Counted from the stretch's first letter, positions 33,478-42,710 are shown. The stretch: 64,000 nt of DNA from an uncultured Dehalococcoidia bacterium (GCA_958295525.1 OY282355.1:1091504-1155503); one strand, 5' to 3'. A program made the numbers and translations. The notes: a model not told the origin generated them from the letters alone.

Positions 33478-34599
33478 ATGCTGCGCCTCATCGCAACCTA
33501 CCGCTGGGAACTGCTGATCGTCGTCGGTCTCGTCGGGACGTATGCTGCTACACGGACGGCCTTGTCCGTTTCGCGCGACCCGACGGATGCGACGGCTGGC
33601 GTCGTTGCCCTCCTGGGGCTGCGCGCAGTTCTGATGGGCGCTCTCTACCTCAGGTTGCGCCGCTTGGGGTACGGCTTGGAGTTCGCGCTTCTCGCCGCCG
33701 TTCCCTTCACCGCCGGATTAGCGTCGCTAGGTTACTTCCTTGCATTTTCTTATCTAGCCGAATGGTCTCTCTTCTTCGCCGGGCCTCTCGTCGCGCCGTT
33801 GACGACAGCGGCGCTGCTATCCGTCCTGTACGGCTACGTCCGGCGCGCGCAAGGCGGCTTCCTCGGACTCGTATGCGGGTTGATGCTCGCCGTCGCCGCC
33901 GCCGAGTCCGCAATCGTCGCGCACCAACTGGCGCCTGAGTTCGGGATCCCCAATCTCTATGTAACGGCGGCTTTTCTGTTGGGCGGCTCCTTGTATGCTT
34001 GGCGATTGCGATTCGGTTTCACGAGGCCGGTTTGGGCGGCGGCGTTCGCAGCCGTGCTCATCCATCTTGTGGTCGCCGCCGCGCTAGACAGGCCATCCGC
34101 ATTCTTCGTCCACAGCAGCCCCGGCTCCTTCTTCATCACCGAATTCTTGACGATGCTTCTCGTTCTGTGGTTCGCCCGCCGCGCATCCCGGATCAGCCTC
34201 GCTCATGCGTTCTTCATCGTCGCGCTCGTCATCTCCTTCCCCTTCGCTCGTCTTTTCGAGTTGGTTGCGTTCCTCGCATCCGCAGCGGCCAGCGGAGCGT
34301 CATCTGCCCTCTGGATCAGCGAAACCCTTGCCGCCGTCTGGATGCTCGGGAACTTCGACCACCGGGGCGCGGCGTTCCGCAAGCGCGCGGCGGCGGCGCT
34401 TTTCGGAATAAAGGCGGCGTTTGTGATCGCCGAAATCGTCATTCTCGCGGTGCGAAGCAACGGGGCGTTTGCCCAAGACGCGCCGCTCGAGGCCCTCGTC
34501 ATCGTTGGTTGGGGCGCAACGATCGCCCTCGTCTACCTCCTCCGCGACCGGCGGCCCGCCATATCTGTCCGCGATGCTGCGCCGCCCGGCGGCGCGTGA
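33478..34599 (+). CDS. Tandem multi-pass membrane protein, copy 2
   Basis: 373 residues, close paralogue of copy 1 with identical start RLIATYRWELLI and end ISVRDAAPPGGA. It is about 15 residues shorter, mainly in the external loops 3-4 and 9-10. The start at 33478 is taken to match the homologous Met of copy 1; an ATG at 33469 would add three residues. The junction from copy 1 (GGCGGCGCGTGAGAGAATGCGCC) is repeated at the next boundary. Confidence 0.85.
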   Translation: MLRLIATYRWELLIVVGLVGTYAATRTALSVSRDPTDATAGVVALLGLRAVLMGALYLRLRRLGYGLEFALLAAVPFTAGLASLGYFLAFSYLAEWSLFFAGPLVAPLTTAALLSVLYGYVRRAQGGFLGLVCGLMLAVAAAESAIVAHQLAPEFGIPNLYVTAAFLLGGSLYAWRLRFGFTRPVWAAAFAAVLIHLVVAAALDRPSAFFVHSSPGSFFITEFLTMLLVLWFARRASRISLAHAFFIVALVISFPFARLFELVAFLASAAASGASSALWISETLAAVWMLGNFDHRGAAFRKRAAAALFGIKAAFVIAEIVILAVRSNGAFAQDAPLEALVIVGWGATIALVYLLRDRRPAISVRDAAPPGGA

Positions 34600-34612
34600 G
34601 AGAATGCGCCTG

Positions 34613-35779
34613 ATGCTGCGCCTCATCGCAACCTACCGCTGGGAACTGCTGATCGTCGTCGGTCTCGTCGGGACGTATGCTGCTACACGGACGGTCTTGT
34701 CCGTTTCGGGCGTTCCGACGGATGCGACGGCTGGCGTCGTCGCCCTCCTGGGGCTGCGCGCAGTTCTGATGGGCGCCCTCTACTTCAGGTTGCGCCGCTT
34801 GGGATACGGCTTGGAGTTCGCGCTTCTCGCCGCCGTTCCCTTCACCGCCGGATTGGCGTCGCTAGGTTACTTCCTTGCATTTCCTTATCTAGCCGAATTG
34901 CTGGGTTTCGAGTATACCTTCTTTGCCGCGCGTCTCATTGAGCCGTTGACGACGGCGATACTTCTATCCGTCCTGTACGGCTACGTCCGGCGCGCGCAAG
35001 GCGGCTTCCTCGGACTCGTATGCGGGTTGATGCTCGCCGCCGCCGCCGCCGAGTCCGCAATCGTCGCGCACCAACTTGCGCCTCAGTTCAGTATCCCCAA
35101 TCTCTACGTGACGGCGGCTTTTCTGGTGAGCGGCTCCTTGTATGCTTGGCGATTGCGCCTCGGTTTCACGAGGCCGGTTTGGGTTGCGGTGTTCGCAGCC
35201 GTGCTCATCCATCTTGTGTTCACCGCCGCGCTAGACAGGCCATCCCTATTCATCTTCTTCGACAGAATCCCCGGCTTCTTCTTCATCAGCGAATGCTTGA
35301 CGATGCTTCTCGCTCTGTGGTTCGCCCGCCGCGCGTCCCGGGTCAGCCTCGCTCACGCATTCTTCATCGTCGCGCTCGTCATCTCCTTCCCGTTCGCTCG
35401 TCTTTTCGAGCCGGTTGCGTTCCAAAGCGACGCCGAAACGCCGTTGCGCGTCCTCGCATTCGCAGCGACCATCGGAGCATTGCATGCCCTCTCCATCAGC
35501 GCAACCCTTGCCGCCGTCTGGATGCTCGGGAACTTCGACCGGCGGGGCGCGGCGTTCCGCAAGCGCGCGGCGGCGGCGCTTTTCGGAATAAGGGCGGCGG
35601 TTGGGATCGCTGGAGCCGTCATTCTCGCGGCGCGAAGCAACGGGGCGTTTGCCCAAGACGCGCCGCTCGAGGCCGCCGTCATCGTTGGGTGGGGCGCAAC
35701 GGTCGCCCTCGTCTACTTCGTCCGCGACCGGCGGGCGGCCATATCTGTCCGCGATGCTGCGCCGCCCGGCGGCGCGTGA
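34613..35779 (+). CDS. Tandem multi-pass membrane protein, copy 3
   Basis: 388 residues, close paralogue of copies 1 and 2 with the same predicted 12-segment topology. Cytoplasmic-side loops are almost identical to copy 1, while external loops differ (for example AELLGFEYTFFAARLIEP against VELLGSENPISLLFLRP in copy 1). The same 23-base junction precedes and follows it. Start ATG at 34613 aligns with copy 1. Confidence 0.85.
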   Translation: MLRLIATYRWELLIVVGLVGTYAATRTVLSVSGVPTDATAGVVALLGLRAVLMGALYFRLRRLGYGLEFALLAAVPFTAGLASLGYFLAFPYLAELLGFEYTFFAARLIEPLTTAILLSVLYGYVRRAQGGFLGLVCGLMLAAAAAESAIVAHQLAPQFSIPNLYVTAAFLVSGSLYAWRLRLGFTRPVWVAVFAAVLIHLVFTAALDRPSLFIFFDRIPGFFFISECLTMLLALWFARRASRVSLAHAFFIVALVISFPFARLFEPVAFQSDAETPLRVLAFAATIGALHALSISATLAAVWMLGNFDRRGAAFRKRAAAALFGIRAAVGIAGAVILAARSNGAFAQDAPLEAAVIVGWGATVALVYFVRDRRAAISVRDAAPPGGA

Positions 35780-35792
35780 GAGAATGCGCCTG

Positions 35793-36671
35793 ATGCCGCG
35801 CCTCATCGCAACCTACCGCTGGGAGTTGTGGCTGCTGGCGGGCATTCCCGCCATCGCGCAGGCGACGCGAATTCTGACGGGCGTCTTGGCCTTTGGCGTT
35901 TTCCGCTTCAGCGATTCGAACGCGTCCTTTTACGTTGCGGACATTGGAGCCACGGTCTCCGTCATTCTTCTCTTGGCGCTCTCCTATCCGCGCGTCCGGG
36001 GCTTGGGGCGCGAATTCCTCGCTCTCCTCTGGGGCTACCTGATAGCGGCGGAGGTCTTGGCGGCGGCCGTTCAGAGCGTTGCGTTCCTAGTGGATTTCGC
36101 TTCTTCCGGAGACGAATCTTCGGCGTTCCTCTCCACCGGCGAAAGGCTTCTCGTTTACCTAGCGGCTGCGCCCATAGAAATCGGCGTCCTGCTCTGGTTC
36201 GGGCGCCAGGCGTCGCGGCTCAGCCTGCCTCATGCATTTTTCCTCGTCGCCTTCGCATCGTTCGCCGCGCCCCTGGGCTCGCGCGGGAGCCCGGATGCCG
36301 CGCTCGCGTTGGCGCTCGTGTTGGCGGCGGGAGCCGTCATCGTCGTATTTCTTGCGCTCGCCAAGGCGTGGCTGCTTGGGAACTTCGACCGGCGAGACGC
36401 CGTGTTCCGGAGAAACGCAGTCGCAGCGCTAGTCGCCGCGGTATTACTGAGCGGCTGGGCGCGGTCCGTCATCGCCTTGCTGCTGAGCGGCGGGGACGAC
36501 TCGGCGCTGCAAGCGTATGCGCCTTTCGCCGGATTGATCACGGGAGGCATAGCCTTCGTCTACCAAGCCGGGGCCGAACTCGCGCTGCTCCTCGTGTATT
36601 TCGCCCTCGTCTACTTCTTCCGCGACCGGCGGGCGGCCATCGTTCCCCCGCAAGAGGTTCGCGTACAATAG
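35793..36671 (+). CDS. Tandem multi-pass membrane protein, copy 4 (diverged, short)
   Basis: 292 residues. The first 12 residues (MPRLIATYRWEL) equal copy 1, and the later segments GRQASRLSLPHAFFLVAF and LLGNFDRRDAVFRRNA and YFFRDRRAAI are homologous to the others, but the middle is different and shorter, with about eight to nine membrane segments. The nucleotide junction before it is the same as for copies 2 and 3. It ends eight bases before argH, so the array and argH are probably co-transcribed. Confidence 0.82.
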   Translation: MPRLIATYRWELWLLAGIPAIAQATRILTGVLAFGVFRFSDSNASFYVADIGATVSVILLLALSYPRVRGLGREFLALLWGYLIAAEVLAAAVQSVAFLVDFASSGDESSAFLSTGERLLVYLAAAPIEIGVLLWFGRQASRLSLPHAFFLVAFASFAAPLGSRGSPDAALALALVLAAGAVIVVFLALAKAWLLGNFDRRDAVFRRNAVAALVAAVLLSGWARSVIALLLSGGDDSALQAYAPFAGLITGGIAFVYQAGAELALLLVYFALVYFFRDRRAAIVPPQEVRVQ

Positions 36672-36678
36672 ACGCGCA

Positions 36679-38046
36679 ATGACCGGCTACGCCACCCATC
36701 ACTTCGAGGCGGCCTCGCGCTACACCGTCTCCGTGGGCTACGACCGCCGCCTCTACGCCTACGACCTCGCGGGCTCCGCAGTCCATGCGCGGATGCTCGC
36801 GCGTCAAGGGATCATCCCGCAGGCCGACGCCGACGCCATCGCGCGCGGGCTGGAGGACGTCCGCCGCGAGATCGAAGACGGCTCGTTTCCCTGGCGCGAG
36901 GAGCACGAAGACCTGCATATGAACATAGAGGCGCGCCTGCGCGAACTGATCGGCGAGCCCGCCGCGCGCCTCCACACCGCCCGCTCCCGCAACGATCAGG
37001 TGGCCACGGCCACCCGCCTCTATGTCCGCGACGCGGCGGACCGCGCCGTCCGCTCGCTGCGGGCGCTGCAAGGCGCGCTGCTCGCCCTCGCGGAGCGCGA
37101 ACAGGGCGCGATAATGCCGGGCTACACGCATCTGCAGCGCGCTCAGCCTGTGCCTTTCGCCCACCACCTGCTCGCCTACTTCGAAATGTTCGACCGCGAC
37201 GCCGCCCGCTTCGCCGACGCCCGCAAGCGCGTCAACGTCCTGCCCCTCGGATCGGGCGCGCTCGCCGGCGTTCCCTACCCCATCGACCGCGAGTGGGCGG
37301 CGCGCGAACTCGGCTTCGACGCCCTGACCGCCAACTCGATGGACGCGGTGTCCGACCGCGACTACGCCGTCGAATATCTCGCCGCCGCCGCCGCCGCGAT
37401 GATGCACTGCTCCCGCCTCGCCGAGGAGATCGTGCTCTGGTCGTCGCAGGAATTCGGCTTCATCCAACTTGGACGCCAGTGGGTGACGGGCTCGTCCATA
37501 ATGCCGCAGAAGCGCAACCCGGACTTCGCGGAGATTGCGCGCGGCAAGACGGGGCGCGTCTACGGCAGCCTGATCGGCCTGCTCACGACGCTCAAGGGAT
37601 TGCCCCTCGCGTACAACCGCGACTTGCAAGAGGACAAGGAGGGGCTCTTCGACGCCGTCGACACGCTGGAGGCGACGCTGGAGGCGATGCGCGGAATGCT
37701 CGGCGGCTGCGCGGTGAACGCGGAGCGTATGCGCGAGGCAGCGGAGGACAGCGCGCTGCTGGCGACCGACCTCGCCGACTACCTCGTCGGCAAGGGCGCG
37801 CCGTTCCGCGAGGCGCACGCGGCGGTGAGCGCGCTCTGCGAAATCGCGGCGGAGCGCGGCGTCCCCCTCATGGCGTTGCCGCTGGAGGAGATGCGCGCCC
37901 TGCGCCCCGAGTTCGACGAGGACGCGCGGCGCATCACCGCCGAGGCGAGCGCCGCCGCCCGAGACGTTCCCGGCGGCGCGGCGCCCGTCCGCGTCCGCGA
38001 GGCGCTCGCCCAGGCGAAGGCGCGGCTGGAGGCCGCCGGTGGCTGA
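36679..38046 (+). CDS. argH: Argininosuccinate lyase
   Basis: 455 residues of the fumarase/aspartase superfamily; releases fumarate and arginine. The family signature GSSIMPQKRNPDFAEIARGK holds the catalytic serine loop; HTARSRNDQVAT and GYTHLQRAQPVPFAHH contain the substrate-binding residues. Its start lies 7 bases after the membrane array and its stop overlaps the rpe GTG. Confidence 0.97.
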   Translation: MTGYATHHFEAASRYTVSVGYDRRLYAYDLAGSAVHARMLARQGIIPQADADAIARGLEDVRREIEDGSFPWREEHEDLHMNIEARLRELIGEPAARLHTARSRNDQVATATRLYVRDAADRAVRSLRALQGALLALAEREQGAIMPGYTHLQRAQPVPFAHHLLAYFEMFDRDAARFADARKRVNVLPLGSGALAGVPYPIDREWAARELGFDALTANSMDAVSDRDYAVEYLAAAAAAMMHCSRLAEEIVLWSSQEFGFIQLGRQWVTGSSIMPQKRNPDFAEIARGKTGRVYGSLIGLLTTLKGLPLAYNRDLQEDKEGLFDAVDTLEATLEAMRGMLGGCAVNAERMREAAEDSALLATDLADYLVGKGAPFREAHAAVSALCEIAAERGVPLMALPLEEMRALRPEFDEDARRITAEASAAARDVPGGAAPVRVREALAQAKARLEAAGG

Positions 38047-38716
38047 GGCGCGCCGCGTCAAGATCGCCCCGTCCATCCTCTCGGCGGACTTCGCGCGCCT
38101 CGGCGAGGTCGTCCGCGAGACGGAGCAGGCGGGCGCCGACTACATCCACGTGGACGTGATGGACGGGCGCTTCGTGCCGAACCTCACCATCGGCCCCATC
38201 GTCGTGGACGCCGTCCGCGCCCACACGAGCCTCCCGCTCGACGTTCACCTGATGGTCGTGGAGGCGGAGCGCCTCATCCCCGATTTCGTTTCGGCGGGGG
38301 CGGACAGGATCACCGTGCATCAGGAAGCGGCGCCGCATCTCCATCGCGCCGTTCATCAGATCAAGGAACTGGGCGCGTCAGCGGGCGCCGCGATCAATCC
38401 CGCCACGCCGGACGCCGCGCTCGCCGAAATTCTGCCCGACCTCGACCTCGCGCTCGTGATGTCCGTCAACCCCGGCTTCGGCGGCCAGCAATTCATCCAA
38501 AGCGCGCTGCCCAAGATCGATCGGCTGCGCGCCGCCATCGACCGGCTCGGCCTCGCCGTGGAGTTGGAGGTGGACGGCGGCGTCAAGCCGGAGAACGCGG
38601 GGCGCGTTGCGGGCGCGGGCGCGAGCGTCATCGTCGCGGGCTCCGCCGTCTACAACGACCGCGTGAGCGTCGCCGAAGCCGTCGCCGCCCTCCGCGCCGC
38701 GGCGGACGCAGGCTAA
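38039..38716 (+). CDS. rpe: Ribulose-phosphate 3-epimerase
   Basis: 225-residue TIM barrel interconverting ribulose 5-phosphate and xylulose 5-phosphate. Metal ligands and catalytic acids appear in IAPSILSADFARLGE, HVDVMDGRFVPN, VHLMV, VMSVNPGFGGQ and EVDGGVKPEN. The GTG at 38039 overlaps the argH end by eight bases. Its own last four bases overlap the end of the convergent deacetylase gene. Confidence 0.97.
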   Translation: MAEARRVKIAPSILSADFARLGEVVRETEQAGADYIHVDVMDGRFVPNLTIGPIVVDAVRAHTSLPLDVHLMVVEAERLIPDFVSAGADRITVHQEAAPHLHRAVHQIKELGASAGAAINPATPDAALAEILPDLDLALVMSVNPGFGGQQFIQSALPKIDRLRAAIDRLGLAVELEVDGGVKPENAGRVAGAGASVIVAGSAVYNDRVSVAEAVAALRAAADAG

Positions 38717-39591
38717 TCGTCCGCCGCGCCCGTCTGCTCGCGGCTCCAGCGGCAAATATCGGACGCCGTCATCGGAATCGCCCCCGGCGTGTTTTTGATC
38801 AACTCCAGAATCTTGACGAAGTAAGGAAAGCGGTGCGGTTGCCCCATCACGAACGGGTGCAGGCCAACCGCCATGACCCGGGCCGTCTCCGGGTCGTCGC
38901 CGATGAGCGTGTCCAAGTGGTCCTCCACGCGGTCGAGGAGCGCCCGCCCAGGCTGGCCTTGCCGCACGTAGACGCCGATGTCGTTCAGTTCGTTGGAGTA
39001 CGGAATGGAGAGCAGCCTGCCGTTGGCGACGTTCAATTCGTAGGGTTGGTCGTCGTTCACCCAGTCCAGCACGAACTCGACGCCCTCGTCCACCAGCAAC
39101 TCCGGGGTGTCGGCGGTCTCGGCGAGCGCGGGGCCCAGCCATCCCTTCGGACGCGAGCCGGTGAACGCTTCGATGGCGTCCAGCGCGCGGCGTATCGCGG
39201 CGCGCTCGTCATCCTCGGCGGGCAGCGGGCGCTGGTGGTAGCCGTGCCCCACGACGTCCCATCCCGCGTCCACGGCCGCGCGCGCGACTTGCGGATAGGA
39301 ATCGCAGACGGAACCGTTGAGCGCCATCGTCACCGGCATGTCCATCCGGCGGCAGGCGGCGAGCATCCGCCAGAACCCAACGCGCAGGCCGTACTCGAAC
39401 CACGAGAAGTTCGGCACGTCCGGCAGGCGCTCGCGGCCCGGCGGCTGCGGGTTCAGCGGACGCCCGACGAACTGGTCGAACTCGTTCTGCTCCACGTTCA
39501 TCACCAGCATCGCCGCCACGCGCGCGCCGCGCGGCAACTCCAGACGGGGCCGCTGCGTGATGGGGATGAAATCCGCTCTCGGGTTGCCCAT
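38713..39591 (-). CDS. Polysaccharide deacetylase-family protein (PuuE-like)
   Basis: 292 residues of the NodB-like fold in the allantoinase/peptidoglycan-deacetylase-like branch. VVGHGYHQRPLP holds a His metal pair; RPKGWLGPALAETADTPELL and VMAVGLHPFVMGQPHR are typical late motifs. The canonical first Asp pair is weak in this branch. Possible substrates are allantoin-like amides or acetylated sugars. Upstream ATG at 39591 without a clear ribosome site; convergent with rpe. Confidence 0.87.
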   Translation of the reverse strand: MGNPRADFIPITQRPRLELPRGARVAAMLVMNVEQNEFDQFVGRPLNPQPPGRERLPDVPNFSWFEYGLRVGFWRMLAACRRMDMPVTMALNGSVCDSYPQVARAAVDAGWDVVGHGYHQRPLPAEDDERAAIRRALDAIEAFTGSRPKGWLGPALAETADTPELLVDEGVEFVLDWVNDDQPYELNVANGRLLSIPYSNELNDIGVYVRQGQPGRALLDRVEDHLDTLIGDDPETARVMAVGLHPFVMGQPHRFPYFVKILELIKNTPGAIPMTASDICRWSREQTGAADD

Positions 39592-39807
39592 TCAATGGCT
39601 CCTCGCCGCCCGGGGGGCGTCCGTTCCTGCGCGTGAATCGTAGCGGGCGGCGGCGGAACGGGCAAGGGTTCGAAGCCGCGCGCGCTTTGCAGGAAATTGC
39701 AAAAATCGCCCGCCGAGAGAGGCAATCTGAGCGCAATCCCCGCTTTGCGCGGGCAAATGAGGCGGCGCGGGGTTGCGAATCCCGCCCGCTAAGCGCACCA
39801 TTAGGAT
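39592..39807. other. Divergent intergenic region
   Basis: About 215 bases between the deacetylase and PAC2 genes. No gene was seen. TAGGAT immediately precedes the PAC2 ATG and could be a late -10 box; this is uncertain. Confidence 0.35.
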
Positions 39808-40710
39808 ATGCGAATCGGCGAATTCGAAATCAAAGAGCCGCTGCCCGCCCTCCGCGAACCCCACGTCATCGCGTCCCTCACGCCGTGGATAGACGCAGGG
39901 AGCGTCGGCTCGCTCAGCATCGAGCGCCTCGAGCGCTATATGCGCGCCGACGACCTCGGCGGGCTCGTCACCCCGGGGAAGCACTTCGACTTCACTCGCT
40001 ACCGCCCCGTCGTCTATATGGAGGATGGCGCCCGCAAAATGCGGATCCCCAACGCCGACGTGCGCTGGGCCGTCGGCCAGGGGCGCCACGACTTCATCTT
40101 CCTCCATATGCTGGAGCCCCACGCCAACGCCGAGGAGTACGTCGACTCCGTCGTCGAGGTCATCGCTCAGCTCGGCGTCAAACGCTTCTGCCGCATCGGC
40201 GCAATGTACGACGCCGTGCCCCACACGCGCCCCCTCCTCCTGATGGGCACCCTCAACGGCGAGCCGCTCGACGGCGTGCCCGGCATCGACGGCAACCGCC
40301 GCCGCCCTTACCAAGGCCCCACCTCCATAATGAACCTCGTCGGCGACCGGCTCAGCGAGCGCGGCGTCGAGAATATGATGCTGATGTGCCGCCTCCCCCA
40401 CTACGTGGAACTCGAGGCGGACTTCGCAGGCCGCGCCAAGATGCTGCAAGCCCTCTGCGAAATCTACGCCTTCCCCAGCGAGTACGCCGCCAGCCGCCGC
40501 GACACGCAGCAATACGCCCGCGTCACCGCCGAAATGCAGCGCAACCCGCAAGTCAAGTCGCTCGTGGAGCGCCTCGAGTCCGAATACGACCGGCGGAGTT
40601 CCCGCCGCGCCGCGTCCCGCCCCGAGCCCAAAGACCTCCCGCCCCTCCCCCCTTCCGTCGAAGAGTTCCTCGGCAAACTCACCGGCCCCAGCGACGAAGA
40701 GAGCGCCTAG
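39808..40710 (+). CDS. PAC2-family protein
   Basis: 300 residues resembling proteasome-assembly-chaperone-2-like proteins (DUF75) of bacteria and archaea: an N-terminal LREPHVIASLTPWIDAGSVG followed by the Rossmann-like core, and a charged, Pro-rich C-terminal tail (PPLPPSVEEFLGKL). Role in bacteria is not established. The start of the MFS gene lies five bases after its stop, so the two are likely co-transcribed. Confidence 0.88.
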   Translation: MRIGEFEIKEPLPALREPHVIASLTPWIDAGSVGSLSIERLERYMRADDLGGLVTPGKHFDFTRYRPVVYMEDGARKMRIPNADVRWAVGQGRHDFIFLHMLEPHANAEEYVDSVVEVIAQLGVKRFCRIGAMYDAVPHTRPLLLMGTLNGEPLDGVPGIDGNRRRPYQGPTSIMNLVGDRLSERGVENMMLMCRLPHYVELEADFAGRAKMLQALCEIYAFPSEYAASRRDTQQYARVTAEMQRNPQVKSLVERLESEYDRRSSRRAASRPEPKDLPPLPPSVEEFLGKLTGPSDEESA

Positions 40711-40714
40711 TTTC

Positions 40715-41980
40715 GTGGCGCAACCGCCCGGAACCGGCGGACGCCGCTTCCCCCGCCCCTTCTACGGATGGATCATCGTCGCCGCGCTTGGCTTCGCCGG
40801 CGGCGTCAGCACGTTTATGGGCATCGGCAACTTCGGCATCTTCGTCGCGCCGATGAGCGAGGACTTGGGCGTCGGCAACAGCGCTTTCGGATGGGCGCTC
40901 TCCGCCAGGCTGCTCGGCTTCGCCGTCTCCGGCCCTCTCATCGGACGGCTGATCGACCAACGGGGCTCCCGCGTCCCCCTCGCCGTCGCAGGCGTTCTCT
41001 TCGGCGGAAGCGCGGCGGCGATGAGCCTCGTCGACGCCGGATGGCAAATGATCGGCCTCACGCTCTTCGCCGGGCTCTCCGGCTTCTGGGGCAGCAGCAC
41101 CCTCTACCTCACCATCCCCATCGCCAAGTGGTTCATCCGCAAACGCGGACGCGCGATGTCGCTCTTCTTCCCCGGCGTCCCCTTCGGCATCGGCGTCGCA
41201 AGCCCGCTCACGCAACTCCTCGTCGACGCCGTCGGCTGGCGCGCCTCTTGGGTCGTGCTCGGCGCCGCAGGCGGGCTCACGATCGCCGCGCTCTCCCTCA
41301 TTCTCATTCGCAACCGCCCCGAAGACATTGGCCTCCTCCCTGACGGCGACTCCGGCCCAACCGGCTCCGCAGGCAGGCCGCAGCGCCCGCCGGAACGCTC
41401 ATGGACCGTCCGCGAGGCGATGCGGACAGGGACGTTCTGGCGCGTCAGCGCCGCCTATGGGCTGCTCATGGCCGCGATGGGAACCATCGGCGTCTTCTGG
41501 GTCGCCTTCCTGCTCTCGCTCGGCGTCGCCCCCGGAATCGCCGCCGTCGCCTTCTCCACGCAAGCCTTCACGCAGGTCGCCGCCGCAATGGCCGTCGGCC
41601 CTTGGATAGACCGCCTGCAGCCCCGCTACGTCGCGATGGCCGGATTCTCGTGCGTCGCAGCCGCGATGATCGTCGCCGCGGGCGCAAGCGCCGCATGGCA
41701 CGGATTCGCGGGCGCCGTCCTCGCCGGACTCGGACTCGGCATGGGAATGCTGATGCAAACGCACATCTGGCCCGCCTACTACGGACGCGACCACATCGGC
41801 GCGGTGCGCGGCGCGGCGACTCCGCTCACGCTCCTGATGACCGGACTCGGCGCGCCTGCGCTCGGAATGCTCTTCGACTACGCCGGATTCAGCGCCGGAT
41901 GGCTCGCCGCCGCAGGCGGCCTCGCCGTCGGCCTCGTCCTCCTCGCCCTCTCCCCGAAACCGCAACCCTCGCGCCCTTAG
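40715..41980 (+). CDS. MFS transporter, carboxylate/OFA-like
   Basis: 421 residues with twelve membrane segments. FYGWIIVAALGFAGGVSTF at the start and the central loop NRPEDIGLLPDGDSG mark the subgroup related to monocarboxylate/oxalate-formate carriers; a paralogue with the same two features is at 61,951. The GTG at 40715 follows the PAC2 stop closely. Substrate probably an organic acid, by family only. Confidence 0.9.
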   Translation: MAQPPGTGGRRFPRPFYGWIIVAALGFAGGVSTFMGIGNFGIFVAPMSEDLGVGNSAFGWALSARLLGFAVSGPLIGRLIDQRGSRVPLAVAGVLFGGSAAAMSLVDAGWQMIGLTLFAGLSGFWGSSTLYLTIPIAKWFIRKRGRAMSLFFPGVPFGIGVASPLTQLLVDAVGWRASWVVLGAAGGLTIAALSLILIRNRPEDIGLLPDGDSGPTGSAGRPQRPPERSWTVREAMRTGTFWRVSAAYGLLMAAMGTIGVFWVAFLLSLGVAPGIAAVAFSTQAFTQVAAAMAVGPWIDRLQPRYVAMAGFSCVAAAMIVAAGASAAWHGFAGAVLAGLGLGMGMLMQTHIWPAYYGRDHIGAVRGAATPLTLLMTGLGAPALGMLFDYAGFSAGWLAAAGGLAVGLVLLALSPKPQPSRP

Positions 41981-42223
41981 CCTGCCCCCGTTTTTCCCGC
42001 GCTCTCTGCCCCGTCGTTCCTGCCCCCCCTATCGTCATTCCCGCGCAGGCGGGATCCAGTCGGCGCGCAGCGCCCCCCCATGTCCCGTCGTTCCCGCGCA
42101 GGCGGGAATCTCGCCCGCTGACGCGGACGGCACAGCGCATCGTATAGAGGCGGCCTTGCGCCCCCCGGCTGCTTCCCTGTGTATTGACAAGCGCGCCGGC
42201 TGCCGCGCGGCGGGCGAAAGCGG
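41981..42223. repeat. Intergenic region with two palindromic repeats
   Basis: Copies lie at 42034-42057 and 42087-42110. A TTGACA at 42184 has no -10 box at the proper distance. No gene was seen in the rest. Confidence 0.65.
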
Positions 42224-42229
42224 TAGAAT
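42224..42229 (+). promoter_or_regulatory. -10 box implying a leaderless cupin gene
   Basis: TAGAAT eight bases before the GTG at 42238. This supports GTG 42238 as the start rather than an upstream TTG, and a message without a leader. Confidence 0.5.
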
Positions 42230-42237
42230 TGGCCGTC

Positions 42238-42588
42238 GTGCGAGCAGGCGAGACCATAGAGAAGCCGTGGGGCAGCGAGTTCATCGTTGACCTCTGCGGC
42301 GCCTATTGCATCAAGCATTTGCGCGTGCGGCGCGGCCACCGCCTCAGCCTGCAGTATCACGAGCGCAAGCGCGAGACGCTGATGCTGCTGAGCGGCGAGG
42401 CGTCGCTCACGCTCTCCGGCGACGGCGGCCCGGCGAACATTCCGATGGCGCCCGGCGCCCCCTACGTCATCGAGCCGGGCGTGATACACCGCATCGCAGG
42501 CGTCTCCGAGGAAGACGCCGTCATCCTGGAGGTCAGCACGACGGAGTTGGACGACGTCGTGCGCCTGCAGGACGACTACGGGCGCTGA
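42238..42588 (+). CDS. Cupin protein, mannose-6-phosphate isomerase type II-like
   Basis: 116 residues of a single cupin barrel. KPWGSEFIVD, then SLQYHERKRETLMLLSGEA (metal-ligand His and Glu in the first motif) and APYVIEPGVIHRIAG (second motif His) match the C-terminal domain of bifunctional mannose-1-phosphate guanylyltransferase/isomerase proteins. It stands alone, so the substrate could be another sugar phosphate or none. Confidence 0.87.
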   Translation: MRAGETIEKPWGSEFIVDLCGAYCIKHLRVRRGHRLSLQYHERKRETLMLLSGEASLTLSGDGGPANIPMAPGAPYVIEPGVIHRIAGVSEEDAVILEVSTTELDDVVRLQDDYGR

Positions 42589-42632
42589 GTTCACCGTCCG
42601 GATTCGCAGGATGCGGCGCAACCCCGCGTTTC

Positions 42633-42672
42633 TTGATCTTGGACGAGGCAAGTTGATCTTGGATGAGGCGAA
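42633..42672 (+). repeat. 20-bp tandem repeat, two units
   Basis: TTGATCTTGGACGAGGCAAG is followed directly by TTGATCTTGGATGAGGCGAA and a partial third unit (TTGATG), in the gap between the cupin gene and a convergent MaoC-like gene. Function not evident. Confidence 0.7.
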
Positions 42673-42710
42673 TTGATGCCCGCAGCGCGGCGCCCCGTCC
42701 GGTCAAGTCG

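Noticed and set aside
38713-38716. Four-base overlap of rpe and deacetylase ends as a regulatory feature
   Set aside because: Simple convergent overlap with no terminator or repeat; expected in a compact genome.
42184-42229. TTGACA plus TAGAAT as a full promoter
   Set aside because: The spacer is 34 bases; only the -10 box is retained.
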